Shown here piece after piece: positions 9,208 through 17,504 of a stretch of DNA of 64,000 bases; position 1 is the stretch's first letter, and each line of letters starts with the position of its first letter. Origin of the DNA: Bacteroidia bacterium (GTDB lineage: Bacteria; Bacteroidota; Bacteroidia; J057); NCBI GenBank assembly GCA_033391075.1, contig JAWPMV010000001.1, positions 5,642,001 to 5,706,000 on the forward strand, written 5' to 3'. Both the position numbers and the translations under genes were made by a program. The notes under the pieces are model-generated. The model was given only the letters and a program-made list of their open reading frames with translations. It did not search any database and was not told where the DNA came from.

Positions 9208-10281
9208 TTAAGTACTTGGTGAACTCAACAAAGACACCAGAGATTCATTAATGTAGTAATTACTTTTTCCCAATTTGGCTTTTTTCAGAAACCCATCCTT
9301 AGCTAATTTGTTAAGGTAATTAGACGCCGTTACTCTACTTATTCCGAGATCATCTTGCAGGAATTCGATTTTTGTATAAGGGTGTTTGAACAAATTATTT
9401 AATAACTCATGGCTGTAAAATTTATAATTCTCCCTAAGGTCGAATTTATACTTTTGCATAAGCTCGCGGATAGATTTGATCAGATCTATGCTTTGTAGAG
9501 AGGTTTCTTCGACAGCCTTAATCATAAAGAGCAACCAGGATTCCCACTGACCACCATCCCTTATTCCTTGCAGGTGCTTATAATAGTCTCCTTTATTTTG
9601 GTTAATAAATCTACTATGGTAAAGTATGGGTAATTCTAAAAGCCCTGATAATACGAGATACAAAATATTTATAATTCTACCTGTCCTTCCATTGCCGTCA
9701 TAAAAGGGATGAATACTTTCGAATTGGAAATGGATAATTGCCATCTTCACTAATGGATCATAATCAGTCATATCAGCGTCATTTATAAATCGTTCTAGAT
9801 TCTTCATCAGAGAAAGAATTGTGTCATATTTTTGGGGAGGTTGATAAACAACTTCACCCGTTTGCTGATTTTTGAGTGTTGTACCTGGAACTTTCCTAAA
9901 TCCAGCACTATTTTGTTCTAAGACAGATTGGATTGTCAGGATATGACGATCCGTCAACAATTTATGCTCGCTTACCAGATCAAATCCACGCTTTAGGGCT
10001 GCTGCATAGTTTTGGACTTCTTTCGCAGCAATAGATCTGACTTTGTTTAAATCCAATTCCGCTTTAAATAACTCATCATGCGTAGTGATTATATTCTCCA
10101 CCCCAGAACTATCCTTCGCTTCTTGTAGACCAAGTGTATTTAATAAAATATTCTGGTTAGGGATGGTTTGCACTATTCCTTTTAGTTCAGCCAAAGCTCG
10201 ATGAGCCGCTGGTAGAGCCTTGAGTACGGTTCTGGTTTCTATTTCGGTCTCGTAAGGTAATAATCCCGGCTGCCAATTCAT
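9208..10281 (-). CDS. Fic-family AMP-transferase with C-terminal winged helix
   Basis: Fic (filamentation induced by cAMP) protein, 357 residues. Members transfer AMP or another nucleotide moiety to a hydroxyl side chain of a target protein. The catalytic motif is complete: HPFYDGNGRTGR at 191-202. An inhibitory-helix motif of the N-terminal (class II) type, SSGVEN at 58-63, fits (S/T)xxxE(G/N), so the enzyme is probably self-inhibited. Residues ~285-350 form a winged-helix DNA-binding domain (ISRVTASNYLNKLAKDG), as in other chromosomal Fic-wHTH proteins thought to regulate their own promoter. The start at 10281 is supported by the conserved MNWQPG start seen in the broken copies. Three phased dyads lie immediately upstream (10302-10408). 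It stands as a single gene with two decayed relatives nearby; the target is unknown. Confidence 0.9.
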   Translation of the reverse strand: MNWQPGLLPYETEIETRTVLKALPAAHRALAELKGIVQTIPNQNILLNTLGLQEAKDSSGVENIITTHDELFKAELDLNKVRSIAAKEVQNYAAALKRGFDLVSEHKLLTDRHILTIQSVLEQNSAGFRKVPGTTLKNQQTGEVVYQPPQKYDTILSLMKNLERFINDADMTDYDPLVKMAIIHFQFESIHPFYDGNGRTGRIINILYLVLSGLLELPILYHSRFINQNKGDYYKHLQGIRDGGQWESWLLFMIKAVEETSLQSIDLIKSIRELMQKYKFDLRENYKFYSHELLNNLFKHPYTKIEFLQDDLGISRVTASNYLNKLAKDGFLKKAKLGKSNYYINESLVSLLSSPST

Positions 10282-10301
10282 TTCTCCTTCTTTTTTAGGT
10301 T

Positions 10302-10408
10302 TTCATGTAAAGATAATGCCATTTTCTTTACATGAAATAGTCTTCATGTAAAGATTTTTCGATTTTCTTTACACGAAACGGTTCTCATGTAAAGTTGCTT
10401 TGCATGAA
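10302..10408. promoter_or_regulatory. Three tandem dyads upstream of fic (candidate operator array)
   Basis: Half-sites TTCATGTAAAG / CTTTACATGAA occur as three inverted pairs: 10302-10312/10326-10336, 10343-10353/10367-10377 (one mismatch) and 10384-10394/10398-10408 (weaker). The left arms are spaced exactly 41 bp apart, close to four helical turns. The first pair ends 21 bp before the fic start at 10281. This looks like a cooperative operator, plausibly bound by the Fic winged-helix domain itself. Confidence 0.7.
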
Positions 10409-10456
10409 AGAGAATCAACACAAGATACAATTTGAGGAATTGAGCTAAGGAAACTT

Positions 10457-10523
10457 GCAGAGAGTGGGGATTAACTTCGTTGATCCCGTTCGGGAGGTGA
10501 GGCACAAGCAAACAAATACCTCC
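10457..10523. repeat. GAGAGTG-GGGATT repeat element, second copy
   Basis: Relative of the 9091 element: TGCAGAGAGTGGGGATTA, a GGGATTA ... GATCCC pairing core, GGGAGGTGAGG, then GCAAACAAATACCTCCT (10507-10523). The last block pairs with AGGAGGTATTTCTTTGTTTGC at 10626-10646, making a long interrupted inverted repeat. A smaller hairpin with CTCCTGC/GCAGGAG arms lies at ~10606-10631. No gene is supported between 10410 and 10873; the open frame on the minus strand there is made of these repeats. Confidence 0.5.
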
Positions 10524-10643
10524 TCCCTCCAATCGGGTTTTTATTCCTCTCAATTGCTTATCAAAATCCTGCCGGCTTTTGAACGCTCTTTCGGGAAATA
10601 AGAACTCCTGCTCGCTTTCGCTCGCAGGAGGTATTTCTTTGTT

Positions 10644-10662
10644 TGCAGAGAGTGAGGGATTC
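10644..10662. other. Candidate attachment site, left copy
   Basis: 19-bp exact copy of the tRNA-Ser 3' end found at 50544-50562, same strand orientation. It stands ~210 bp before the A/T-rich NACHT gene. Confidence 0.5.
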
Positions 10663-10712
10663 CCGGATGCATTTTTAATTACCTGATTTATAGGCGAATA
10701 TACGGATTGGTT

Positions 10713-10748
10713 TTGTCTCTTGTCTCCGGATGGAGACAAAGGAGACAA
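10713..10748. repeat. Fic-associated hairpin repeat, copy H4 (near-perfect)
   Basis: The best preserved copy. Doubled arms TTGTCTC-TTGTCTCC and GGAGACAA-a-GGAGACAA enclose a 4-nt loop (GGAT), preceded by TTATAGGCGAATATAC at ~10689. No intact fic lies upstream on either side; it may be left over from a deleted copy, or may serve as a terminator separating the fic region from the NACHT gene. Confidence 0.65.
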
Positions 10749-10873
10749 TTTGTCCATGTAAGTGTTATGAAATTCTCTAATTCGTCCACTTCAACCCTAC
10801 TAGTAAAAATTAATTCGATGAATTATGTAAATTCACTAAAATTACACTCATCAAACTATTTAATTTTACCGAA

Positions 10874-13800
10874 ATGTTTAAGTGGTTCACTGGGAAAAAG
10901 GGTAAAAATGAGAAAAAAACAAAAGAATCCATAAACCAAAATACAAGTCAAGGGAAATCATCGCAATTTATAGTGCCATCTATAAAGAAAGCGACGGAAC
11001 TGGAGAAATTGGATGAAGAGAGCGCTGTAGTGGCTAATTTTCAAGAGTTCCAAGATCAAAAGAATCTTTTTATTTTGGGTGAACCAGGAATAGGGAAATC
11101 AAATTTCTTAAGAGAGTATAAAAAACACTTAGCGAAAGAAGGATATAATGCTTTTTTGGTTGAATTAAAAGATGTAAAAAGTACTCTGGGGAATTTTGCA
11201 ATCAACTCATTATCACTTTTCCCAGACACCGATGATTATCTCTTACTAGATGCCCTAGATGAAGTGTCCCCTCAGAAATTCATAAACGTAGCGAAAGAGA
11301 TTAAAGAACTCTTGGCACAGTTTCCTAAAATTCATCTTTGTATTTCATGCAGAACTCACCACATACTTCGTGAGGGTAAGCCTAATTTCTTTAGTGAAGT
11401 TGAGTTTACTTACATTGAGCTACAACCTTTTTCCAATCAACAAATCGAGCTTTTTTTATCTCTCACCGAAGATAATATATCAAAATTTCGAGCTAGCCCT
11501 CAATTTAAAAGTAATCATAGAAACAAAATCATTTCTATCCCAAGATATTTGACTTACATGTCAAATTTAATTGAGGAGGATGGGTTAGCCGATGTATTAG
11601 CTTTAAACAAGTGGGATCTTTTTGAAAAATTTGTTCTCTACGGGATAAAATCTGAGGAAAAGCATGAGAAGTTTGATCATTTACGGGAACTTTTTTTAAT
11701 CGTCCTTGAACAATTAGCCCTCGTATTGGAGATCCATCAAACAAATAGAATTAGGAGAGAAGATGTCCCCACTTTTTTAAATGATATTCACTCCAACATG
11801 AACATTGCATTGGTATCTAGTGACAAACTTATGCATAAATTCCTTGATGGAACTTTGATAAAAGCCAACCTAGATCATCTTGAATTCCATGATACTGAAA
11901 TACAAGAATTTCTCGCAGCAAGACATATTGCAAGAATGGGAAGAATAGAACAGAGTGTTTTTGATTTAGCCATAAACAATCGCTTACAGGATTTGATGCC
12001 ATCATGGGAAAATGTACTTGAATTTCTTTCTATAAAAAAGCCTGAGCTTGTCCTGCCAATCATTCAATTTCTTACTGTTAAAAACCACAGCGATCCGACA
12101 TCTGTCTCTAGTAGATTCCTAAGACATTTTGATTCAACGAATGAAGATTCAGAAAAGATTTTTGGAATACTATTAGATTATCACCTAGGAAAAGAATTAT
12201 ACTTTTATTCATCTATGACCTATGAAAATTACACTAATTATATAGCAGGTCTTTTTAATCCTAAACTATATTCAATCATCAGTAAATGGTTAGAAAATCC
12301 TGATTTGACCTATAGAAGGAAAAGTATTCTAACCAAATTAATTATAGAGCTCTTCAACTTAGATAAGCTTGGGGAAAAAGAAAAAAATGCTTGGCTAAAA
12401 ATCGCAGTCGAAAACTCAATTCATCCTGTAGAAAACGAGGATATTTTACAAAATGACTCCATTAGACTAATTGAAATAGGCAACAAATTTTCATTGTTCA
12501 AAAAAGTAATCGAAACAATAACAAAAGAGGATAGAAAAAAATTATTAAGCTCTTTAGTGCTTGCTGCTCAGAACATAGACGTTCACCAAACTGAGTCAAT
12601 AGATCTCTTTATTGAATATATCAAAACGAATCAATTTCATATCCACAAGCCGCTTTTAAAAGTTAAGTCTTCTAAATATGTCTTCTATTTATGGGAAAAA
12701 ATTTCATCTGATCGAGATCTGATTGGAAAAATTTCTCAAGACCTGGATTATTTATCTCTCATTGAGACTTTGAAAGATGGTTGGGATGAATCTTTAAAAG
12801 AACCTATTTTTAAATTTATTAAAGAAAACTGTAAAGGCAGGATTTATAGAAATGTACAATTTACGGATTCTTTAATTAAAAGCTTAGCAGAAATTTATCC
12901 AAATTTATTTTTTGATTTAATCGATGAAATTGATGATAAATCGTTAGAAGAATCTTTTACTTCTATAGAATTGTTAGAGCCAATTTTCAAACTAGATTAT
13001 CTTCCAAGAATCCTTGAGGAGAATCTCAATTTTCAGTATCCCACTTTAATCTTTAATCTCATTTTTAGCAGTAAAGAAACAAGTGCACAGTCCCTTGCAG
13101 AGAAATATTTTCCTGAATTATTTAAAAGCCGAATCAAGAATATCATCGAATTCGAAAATGAGAACAAAAAATGGGAAAAGAAGAGGAATGAAGATTATAA
13201 AAGGCGACAAATTACTCTGAGAGATACTTTTGTGCAGCTTCTCGAATTAGAAAATCTAGATGTATTACCTTTTCTCGCACAAAACCGAGGATTGCTTGAA
13301 GAAACCATAACTAAGCAAGAATATACAAAGCTTTCAAGTATTTCGGAGAAAGTATTCGAAAGCTATGATCCTATGGACTTCGAGTTAACAGTTAAAAGGA
13401 TAGATCACAGGTCCTCTAGAATTTCAACATCTAGCGTAATTGCGGTTTTTCGTAGCATTCTAATCCTAGATCAACTATTGAAGTTTGATTATTCTAAATT
13501 CAGGATTAAAATATTTAAATTTTTGCCTTTTATCATTGGTACAGACCAGATGGAAAAAGTCTTATCAATTCTAGGCACTCCATCAAGCCAGGAAATTGAA
13601 ATTCTAACCACTTTTTATGAACAGGAGCGCGAAGATGATTTAAAAGAATATGGAATGAATAAGCTTATCAGTTTAGTTGAGGAACATAAAATTGTTCAAC
13701 TAATTCCTATTCTTAAGAAGTTTCTAGAAGAAAACAAAGAATCATATCTAGCATCCAGAACCATAAATATTATTCACGAATTAAACTATGATCATGAATA

Positions 13801-14866
13801 TTTTCTAGACCTATTTCAAAAATTCGAATCGACTGATTCATCATTAGCTAGCTTGATAAATGCCCATATTATTGATAAAAGCCAAGATCTAGGATCAATT
13901 AGGTGGAGACTAGACCTAATAAAGAGAGAAATAAAAATCCGTGAATATACTTTTGGAAGTGGTACTCGGATTTATAGCGGAAATGAAATAATAAAAAGAG
14001 ATAGTGTTTCTATACTTCGAAACACAAGGCATCCAAATCTAAAAACAGACTACCTATCCCTACTTAAGTTTTCTTTTGAGCATTTAAGTAAAGATACAAG
14101 GTTTTTGGCTTATTGTTCAGAAGTAATTTGGCCCACAATCGATAATTATATAACAAATCTTTTCCCAACAAGGGATTTAAGTTATATATATGAAGTCGAA
14201 AGCCTTCACACCAAATTTAATGATATTCGTATACTCAGCTCCTTTAACAACTATATTTCCAAATGGAGAAGGGGTTTCGTCGACTTAATTAGTAGGCCAT
14301 TAAACATAAGTGACTCCGTTAAAAGGCTAAACCAGATTAAATCTCGTCAATACCTTGATCTATCAACGTCGGAAGAATTATTCCGCCTTTTAATTAGAAT
14401 TATTAACACTGAATTGAGAAACTGGGTAGAAGCAGGTGCTTATAGTTACCTAAATCGCATATCACGTAAGCAAGAGGACACTATTCAAAAAACTATAGTT
14501 CCACAACTAAAATTTCTACTCTTAAAAGAAGGTATCAGAGATATAGATATATATAGAGAAGTCGAATCAGATGATGGAAAAAGAATTGATTTATTAATTT
14601 CTTATGGAGGTATTGCACCAATAGTAGTGGAAATAAAAAGAAGAGCTAATGATGATTTAAAAGAAACGAACAGAAAGGACTATAAAACTAAGCTCGTTCA
14701 TTATATGAAATCTGTTAATTCCGATAGATGTATTTACCTGATTTTTGATGACACCGGAGGAGATGAATTCTTCAAATTAATTGACCAAGTCAAAAAGGAA
14801 TACGAAAAAAACATTGGAAGTGATCGTGAAATTCGTGTTTTGGGGATAGACTGCAAACCCGAATAA
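10874..14866 (+). CDS. NACHT-type STAND NTPase with helical repeats and C-terminal PD-(D/E)XK-like domain
   Basis: Large (1330-residue) intracellular NTPase. Walker A GEPGIGKS is at 69-76, Walker B YLLLDALDE at 122-130 with the paired acidic residues typical of NACHT, and the CISCRTH sensor-1-like segment is at ~156-162. Residues ~350-1150 are alpha-helical repeat-like and could form the sensor. The C-terminus (~1200-1330) carries a restriction-nuclease-like core: RIDLLISYGG with Asp1239, then VVEIKRR with Glu1253-x-Lys1255. Known Avs/NACHT defence proteins mostly carry nuclease effectors at the N-terminus, so this order is reversed. The gene is strongly A/T-rich, unlike 26835-29087. The AAA/TOPRIM gene follows 115 bp downstream on the same strand and may be a partner. 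Anti-phage role is inference. Confidence 0.8.
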   Translation: MFKWFTGKKGKNEKKTKESINQNTSQGKSSQFIVPSIKKATELEKLDEESAVVANFQEFQDQKNLFILGEPGIGKSNFLREYKKHLAKEGYNAFLVELKDVKSTLGNFAINSLSLFPDTDDYLLLDALDEVSPQKFINVAKEIKELLAQFPKIHLCISCRTHHILREGKPNFFSEVEFTYIELQPFSNQQIELFLSLTEDNISKFRASPQFKSNHRNKIISIPRYLTYMSNLIEEDGLADVLALNKWDLFEKFVLYGIKSEEKHEKFDHLRELFLIVLEQLALVLEIHQTNRIRREDVPTFLNDIHSNMNIALVSSDKLMHKFLDGTLIKANLDHLEFHDTEIQEFLAARHIARMGRIEQSVFDLAINNRLQDLMPSWENVLEFLSIKKPELVLPIIQFLTVKNHSDPTSVSSRFLRHFDSTNEDSEKIFGILLDYHLGKELYFYSSMTYENYTNYIAGLFNPKLYSIISKWLENPDLTYRRKSILTKLIIELFNLDKLGEKEKNAWLKIAVENSIHPVENEDILQNDSIRLIEIGNKFSLFKKVIETITKEDRKKLLSSLVLAAQNIDVHQTESIDLFIEYIKTNQFHIHKPLLKVKSSKYVFYLWEKISSDRDLIGKISQDLDYLSLIETLKDGWDESLKEPIFKFIKENCKGRIYRNVQFTDSLIKSLAEIYPNLFFDLIDEIDDKSLEESFTSIELLEPIFKLDYLPRILEENLNFQYPTLIFNLIFSSKETSAQSLAEKYFPELFKSRIKNIIEFENENKKWEKKRNEDYKRRQITLRDTFVQLLELENLDVLPFLAQNRGLLEETITKQEYTKLSSISEKVFESYDPMDFELTVKRIDHRSSRISTSSVIAVFRSILILDQLLKFDYSKFRIKIFKFLPFIIGTDQMEKVLSILGTPSSQEIEILTTFYEQEREDDLKEYGMNKLISLVEEHKIVQLIPILKKFLEENKESYLASRTINIIHELNYDHEYFLDLFQKFESTDSSLASLINAHIIDKSQDLGSIRWRLDLIKREIKIREYTFGSGTRIYSGNEIIKRDSVSILRNTRHPNLKTDYLSLLKFSFEHLSKDTRFLAYCSEVIWPTIDNYITNLFPTRDLSYIYEVESLHTKFNDIRILSSFNNYISKWRRGFVDLISRPLNISDSVKRLNQIKSRQYLDLSTSEELFRLLIRIINTELRNWVEAGAYSYLNRISRKQEDTIQKTIVPQLKFLLLKEGIRDIDIYREVESDDGKRIDLLISYGGIAPIVVEIKRRANDDLKETNRKDYKTKLVHYMKSVNSDRCIYLIFDDTGGDEFFKLIDQVKKEYEKNIGSDREIRVLGIDCKPE

Positions 14867-14981
14867 GAAAGAAATTTAGACAAGGTGTTTTAAATTCTGT
14901 AAATCCTATTTCCTTAAAAAATGGTTCCTCCCAAAACCTCTGCCTACTATAATATAAAGGACTTTTGAGAAAAATTCATTT

Positions 14982-16715
14982 ATGAAAATACAATTCGGAA
15001 AAGAATATAAAAGCTTCCCAAAAGGATTCAGTTGCGAAATAAACGATTTTTCCATCATTACTGGAGAAAATGGGTCGGGTAAAACAAACTTTTTAAAGGC
15101 AATAGAAGAAGGGGTAGCCACAATCGATGGTATTACAATTGATCACTTCAAAAAGAATATTCAATATTTTAGCTATTATTCATTCAACACAAGGGGGAAC
15201 CAAGACGGATACTCTTTTTATATTAGTAATGATATCCCCTTAAATTCATTATGGAACGAGTATTTGGCTTGGCAGCAGGGTAAGGAGATGAAAGATTATC
15301 AGATTGAGCATTTTCAAGAGATTGCTCAAGAATTGGATATTAATGTAAATGATTTAAAGGAGACAGATTTTAAATCTGTCCCTTTCATTAGAAATACTGA
15401 TGACATAAAATTATTCGATCTGACATTTTTTGAAGATTCTGCCAGATATATACAAGATCGTGAACGAAATAAGTTTAATCACTTTTTAAATAATGAATAT
15501 AATGAAACGAACCTGGTATACTCAGAGACGGAATTTTTGAAAAAATATGGAAACCCGCCATGGGATTTTATTAATGAAATGTTAGGCAAAGTTGGACTAA
15601 AGTATAGATTCAAATTACCAAGGCTGAAAGGAAATCGGAAAGTAATTTATCCAACCCTATTTGATTCTAGTATTAATCTTGAAATTGATGTCAATGACCT
15701 TTCAAGTGGGGAACAGATACTACTATCACTGGTAGCATTTATTTATAATAGAACAATATTAAATGAACTTCCAGAAGTTATTTTGTTTGATGAACCTGAC
15801 GCATTATTACATCCTAGTTTCTCCAAACAATTCCTTGACTTCATTACAGGTATTTTGATCGAGGATCTCAATATCAAAGTAATATTGGCTACCCATTCTC
15901 CCGCAACAATCGCACTTTCGAATGAAGACAATATTTATGTGATCAATAAGTCCGGATCAGGGTTGCAAAAAATTGAAAAACAAACAAAGAAAGTAGCGTT
16001 CGAAATAATAACACAAAAATTTGCTTCCCTTACTATAGAAGAGGCTGAATTTGGATTATTCTATAATATTGGGAAGACAAATAAACCCATAATTTTTACT
16101 GAAGGAATAACCGATAAAATAATTTTAGAACATTCTTGGAAAGTATTATTTGGTGATGAAGATATGCCTTTTATTATTCAGGATAGCTTTGGAGTATCCT
16201 TTCTTTCCAATTTATTTCAAAGAGCTGATGATAATCAGAATGGTCTTTTCGCTCTCTATCCAAATAAGACCTTTATTGCCTTATTAGATTTCGATAAAGA
16301 AGGATATTCTTGCTGGAATGGTTTTAGAAAAAAAAGGAAGGAAGATATTACTGTCTGGAAAAACATCAACTCAGATCCATCTTTGTGTTTAGCACTTCAA
16401 CACCATAATCATAAAGGGTATTTATTATTACTTCCTGTACCAGAAGAACAAAAAATCAAAAACCAAGTGATAAAATCTGGTAAACAAACCTATGAAGATA
16501 AATCGTTTTTAACTATAGAGCTTCTATTTTATGGTATTAAAAAACTTTCAAGTTATTATCGTACCGAAGGATTACCTGGGGGAGGAGAAATTATTAAATT
16601 TCAAAAATCTAAGATGAAATTTGCTAGAGAAATTGAACGAATGAAGAATCCTGAGAATTTTAGAAATTTTAGGCCCTTATTTGAGAAACTCATAGAGTTA
16701 GCAGGCGCAAACTAA
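14982..16715 (+). CDS. OLD-like AAA ATPase / TOPRIM nuclease-family protein
   Basis: Protein of 577 residues with an ABC-type ATPase interrupted and followed by further domains, as in the overcoming-lysogenization-defect (OLD) nucleases. Seen: Walker A GENGSGKT at 28-35, ABC signature LSSGEQ at 240-245, Walker B VILFDEPD at 266-273, and H-loop ATHSP with His305. After ~365 comes a TOPRIM-like fold: FTEG with Glu374, and LLDFDKEG with Asp436 and Asp438, the metal-binding pattern. OLD proteins cut or nick DNA, and some act in Gabija, PARIS-like or retron defence. No GajB helicase is adjacent; the partner here, if any, is the NACHT-nuclease upstream. It ends 10 bp before a convergent HNH gene. 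Confidence 0.8.
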   Translation: MKIQFGKEYKSFPKGFSCEINDFSIITGENGSGKTNFLKAIEEGVATIDGITIDHFKKNIQYFSYYSFNTRGNQDGYSFYISNDIPLNSLWNEYLAWQQGKEMKDYQIEHFQEIAQELDINVNDLKETDFKSVPFIRNTDDIKLFDLTFFEDSARYIQDRERNKFNHFLNNEYNETNLVYSETEFLKKYGNPPWDFINEMLGKVGLKYRFKLPRLKGNRKVIYPTLFDSSINLEIDVNDLSSGEQILLSLVAFIYNRTILNELPEVILFDEPDALLHPSFSKQFLDFITGILIEDLNIKVILATHSPATIALSNEDNIYVINKSGSGLQKIEKQTKKVAFEIITQKFASLTIEEAEFGLFYNIGKTNKPIIFTEGITDKIILEHSWKVLFGDEDMPFIIQDSFGVSFLSNLFQRADDNQNGLFALYPNKTFIALLDFDKEGYSCWNGFRKKRKEDITVWKNINSDPSLCLALQHHNHKGYLLLLPVPEEQKIKNQVIKSGKQTYEDKSFLTIELLFYGIKKLSSYYRTEGLPGGGEIIKFQKSKMKFAREIERMKNPENFRNFRPLFEKLIELAGAN

Positions 16716-16725
16716 TATTGACTAA

Positions 16726-17451
16726 TCAAGATTTGATCCTCATCCTTAATTCCTCAACCCCCATTGTCTCAATTCCCCTGTGCAGCATCCGATGACAATT
16801 CGCACATACCAAAGCTAAATCTTCCAATCTGGTAACCGTCCCATATTCCAGACTAGCCAGCGGAACCCGATGATGACATTCTATATACCCTTTCCCTAGT
16901 TCCCCATAAACCTGATAAAAGTCAAAGGTACATGCCTCACAAGCTAGGCGACCCTCTTTTTTCAGAACAGATTCTTTTTTCTTTCGACTTATCTTGGAAT
17001 CGCGTTCTCGGTATTTATGGAGTTTGTAAATGACCTGGCCTTCTTTAACTGTGAAGTTTTCTTCATCCTCATCCGGCTGAATCTTGTAGATCTGTTCATT
17101 CAAATCAGAATCTGATACAATTTGTTTTACCTTTTGTGCGAGTAGTGATAGCTCTTGTTTTTCCTGGCTGAATTCTTCAAATACCGATTTGTCAAGTTTA
17201 CTATAAGCTTCCATGCCTTTTCCATGATAATCAGGATCAATTGCCAGGAAATTGCTCATTTTGAGACTTACTCCATTCGGGTTGCGGAATTTTTCTGTAT
17301 CGGGTCGGGCACTGTGAATGGGGAGCTTATTTAGGGTTTCTGAAAGTTGAATGATTTCAGGGTTTCGTGCATGGATTTGACCGGGTTCTATACGGAAGTA
17401 AAGCTCTAATGCAAGGATGATTTCGTCGCGGTGCCATTTGGGGTTACGCAT
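16726..17451 (-). CDS. HNH endonuclease, McrA-like
   Basis: 241 residues. The C-terminal HNH (beta-beta-alpha-metal) domain shows a zinc pair CEACTFDF, the catalytic stretch IECHHRVPL and a second pair LVCANCHRMLHR, all intact. The N-terminal ~120 residues (WHRDEIILALELYFR, GVSLKMSNFLAIDPDYHGKGM) resemble the module of McrA-like modification-dependent HNH nucleases, which may recognise modified DNA; this is family knowledge, not tested. Base composition is more balanced than in the Roco gene upstream on the same strand (gap of 53 bp). It may be co-transcribed with the Roco gene or be an older backbone gene. Convergent with the OLD-like gene. Confidence 0.82.
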   Translation of the reverse strand: MRNPKWHRDEIILALELYFRIEPGQIHARNPEIIQLSETLNKLPIHSARPDTEKFRNPNGVSLKMSNFLAIDPDYHGKGMEAYSKLDKSVFEEFSQEKQELSLLAQKVKQIVSDSDLNEQIYKIQPDEDEENFTVKEGQVIYKLHKYRERDSKISRKKKESVLKKEGRLACEACTFDFYQVYGELGKGYIECHHRVPLASLEYGTVTRLEDLALVCANCHRMLHRGIETMGVEELRMRIKS

Positions 17452-17504
17452 CGGGAATTATTGGAAGCCATTAAGAAATCATATATGATATGAGTATTCT
17501 TTAT

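Noticed and set aside
10302-10408. Short CRISPR-like array
   Set aside because: The units are inverted pairs with 11-bp half-sites and short fixed spacers; no cas genes in the window.
10344-10757. 137-codon open frame on the minus strand
   Set aside because: It runs through the fic operator dyads and the hairpin repeats; no domain, no homologous frame at the other repeat copies.
10874-16715. Gabija or PARIS system
   Set aside because: No UvrD-like helicase partner, and ATPase and TOPRIM are in one protein; named assignment not supported.
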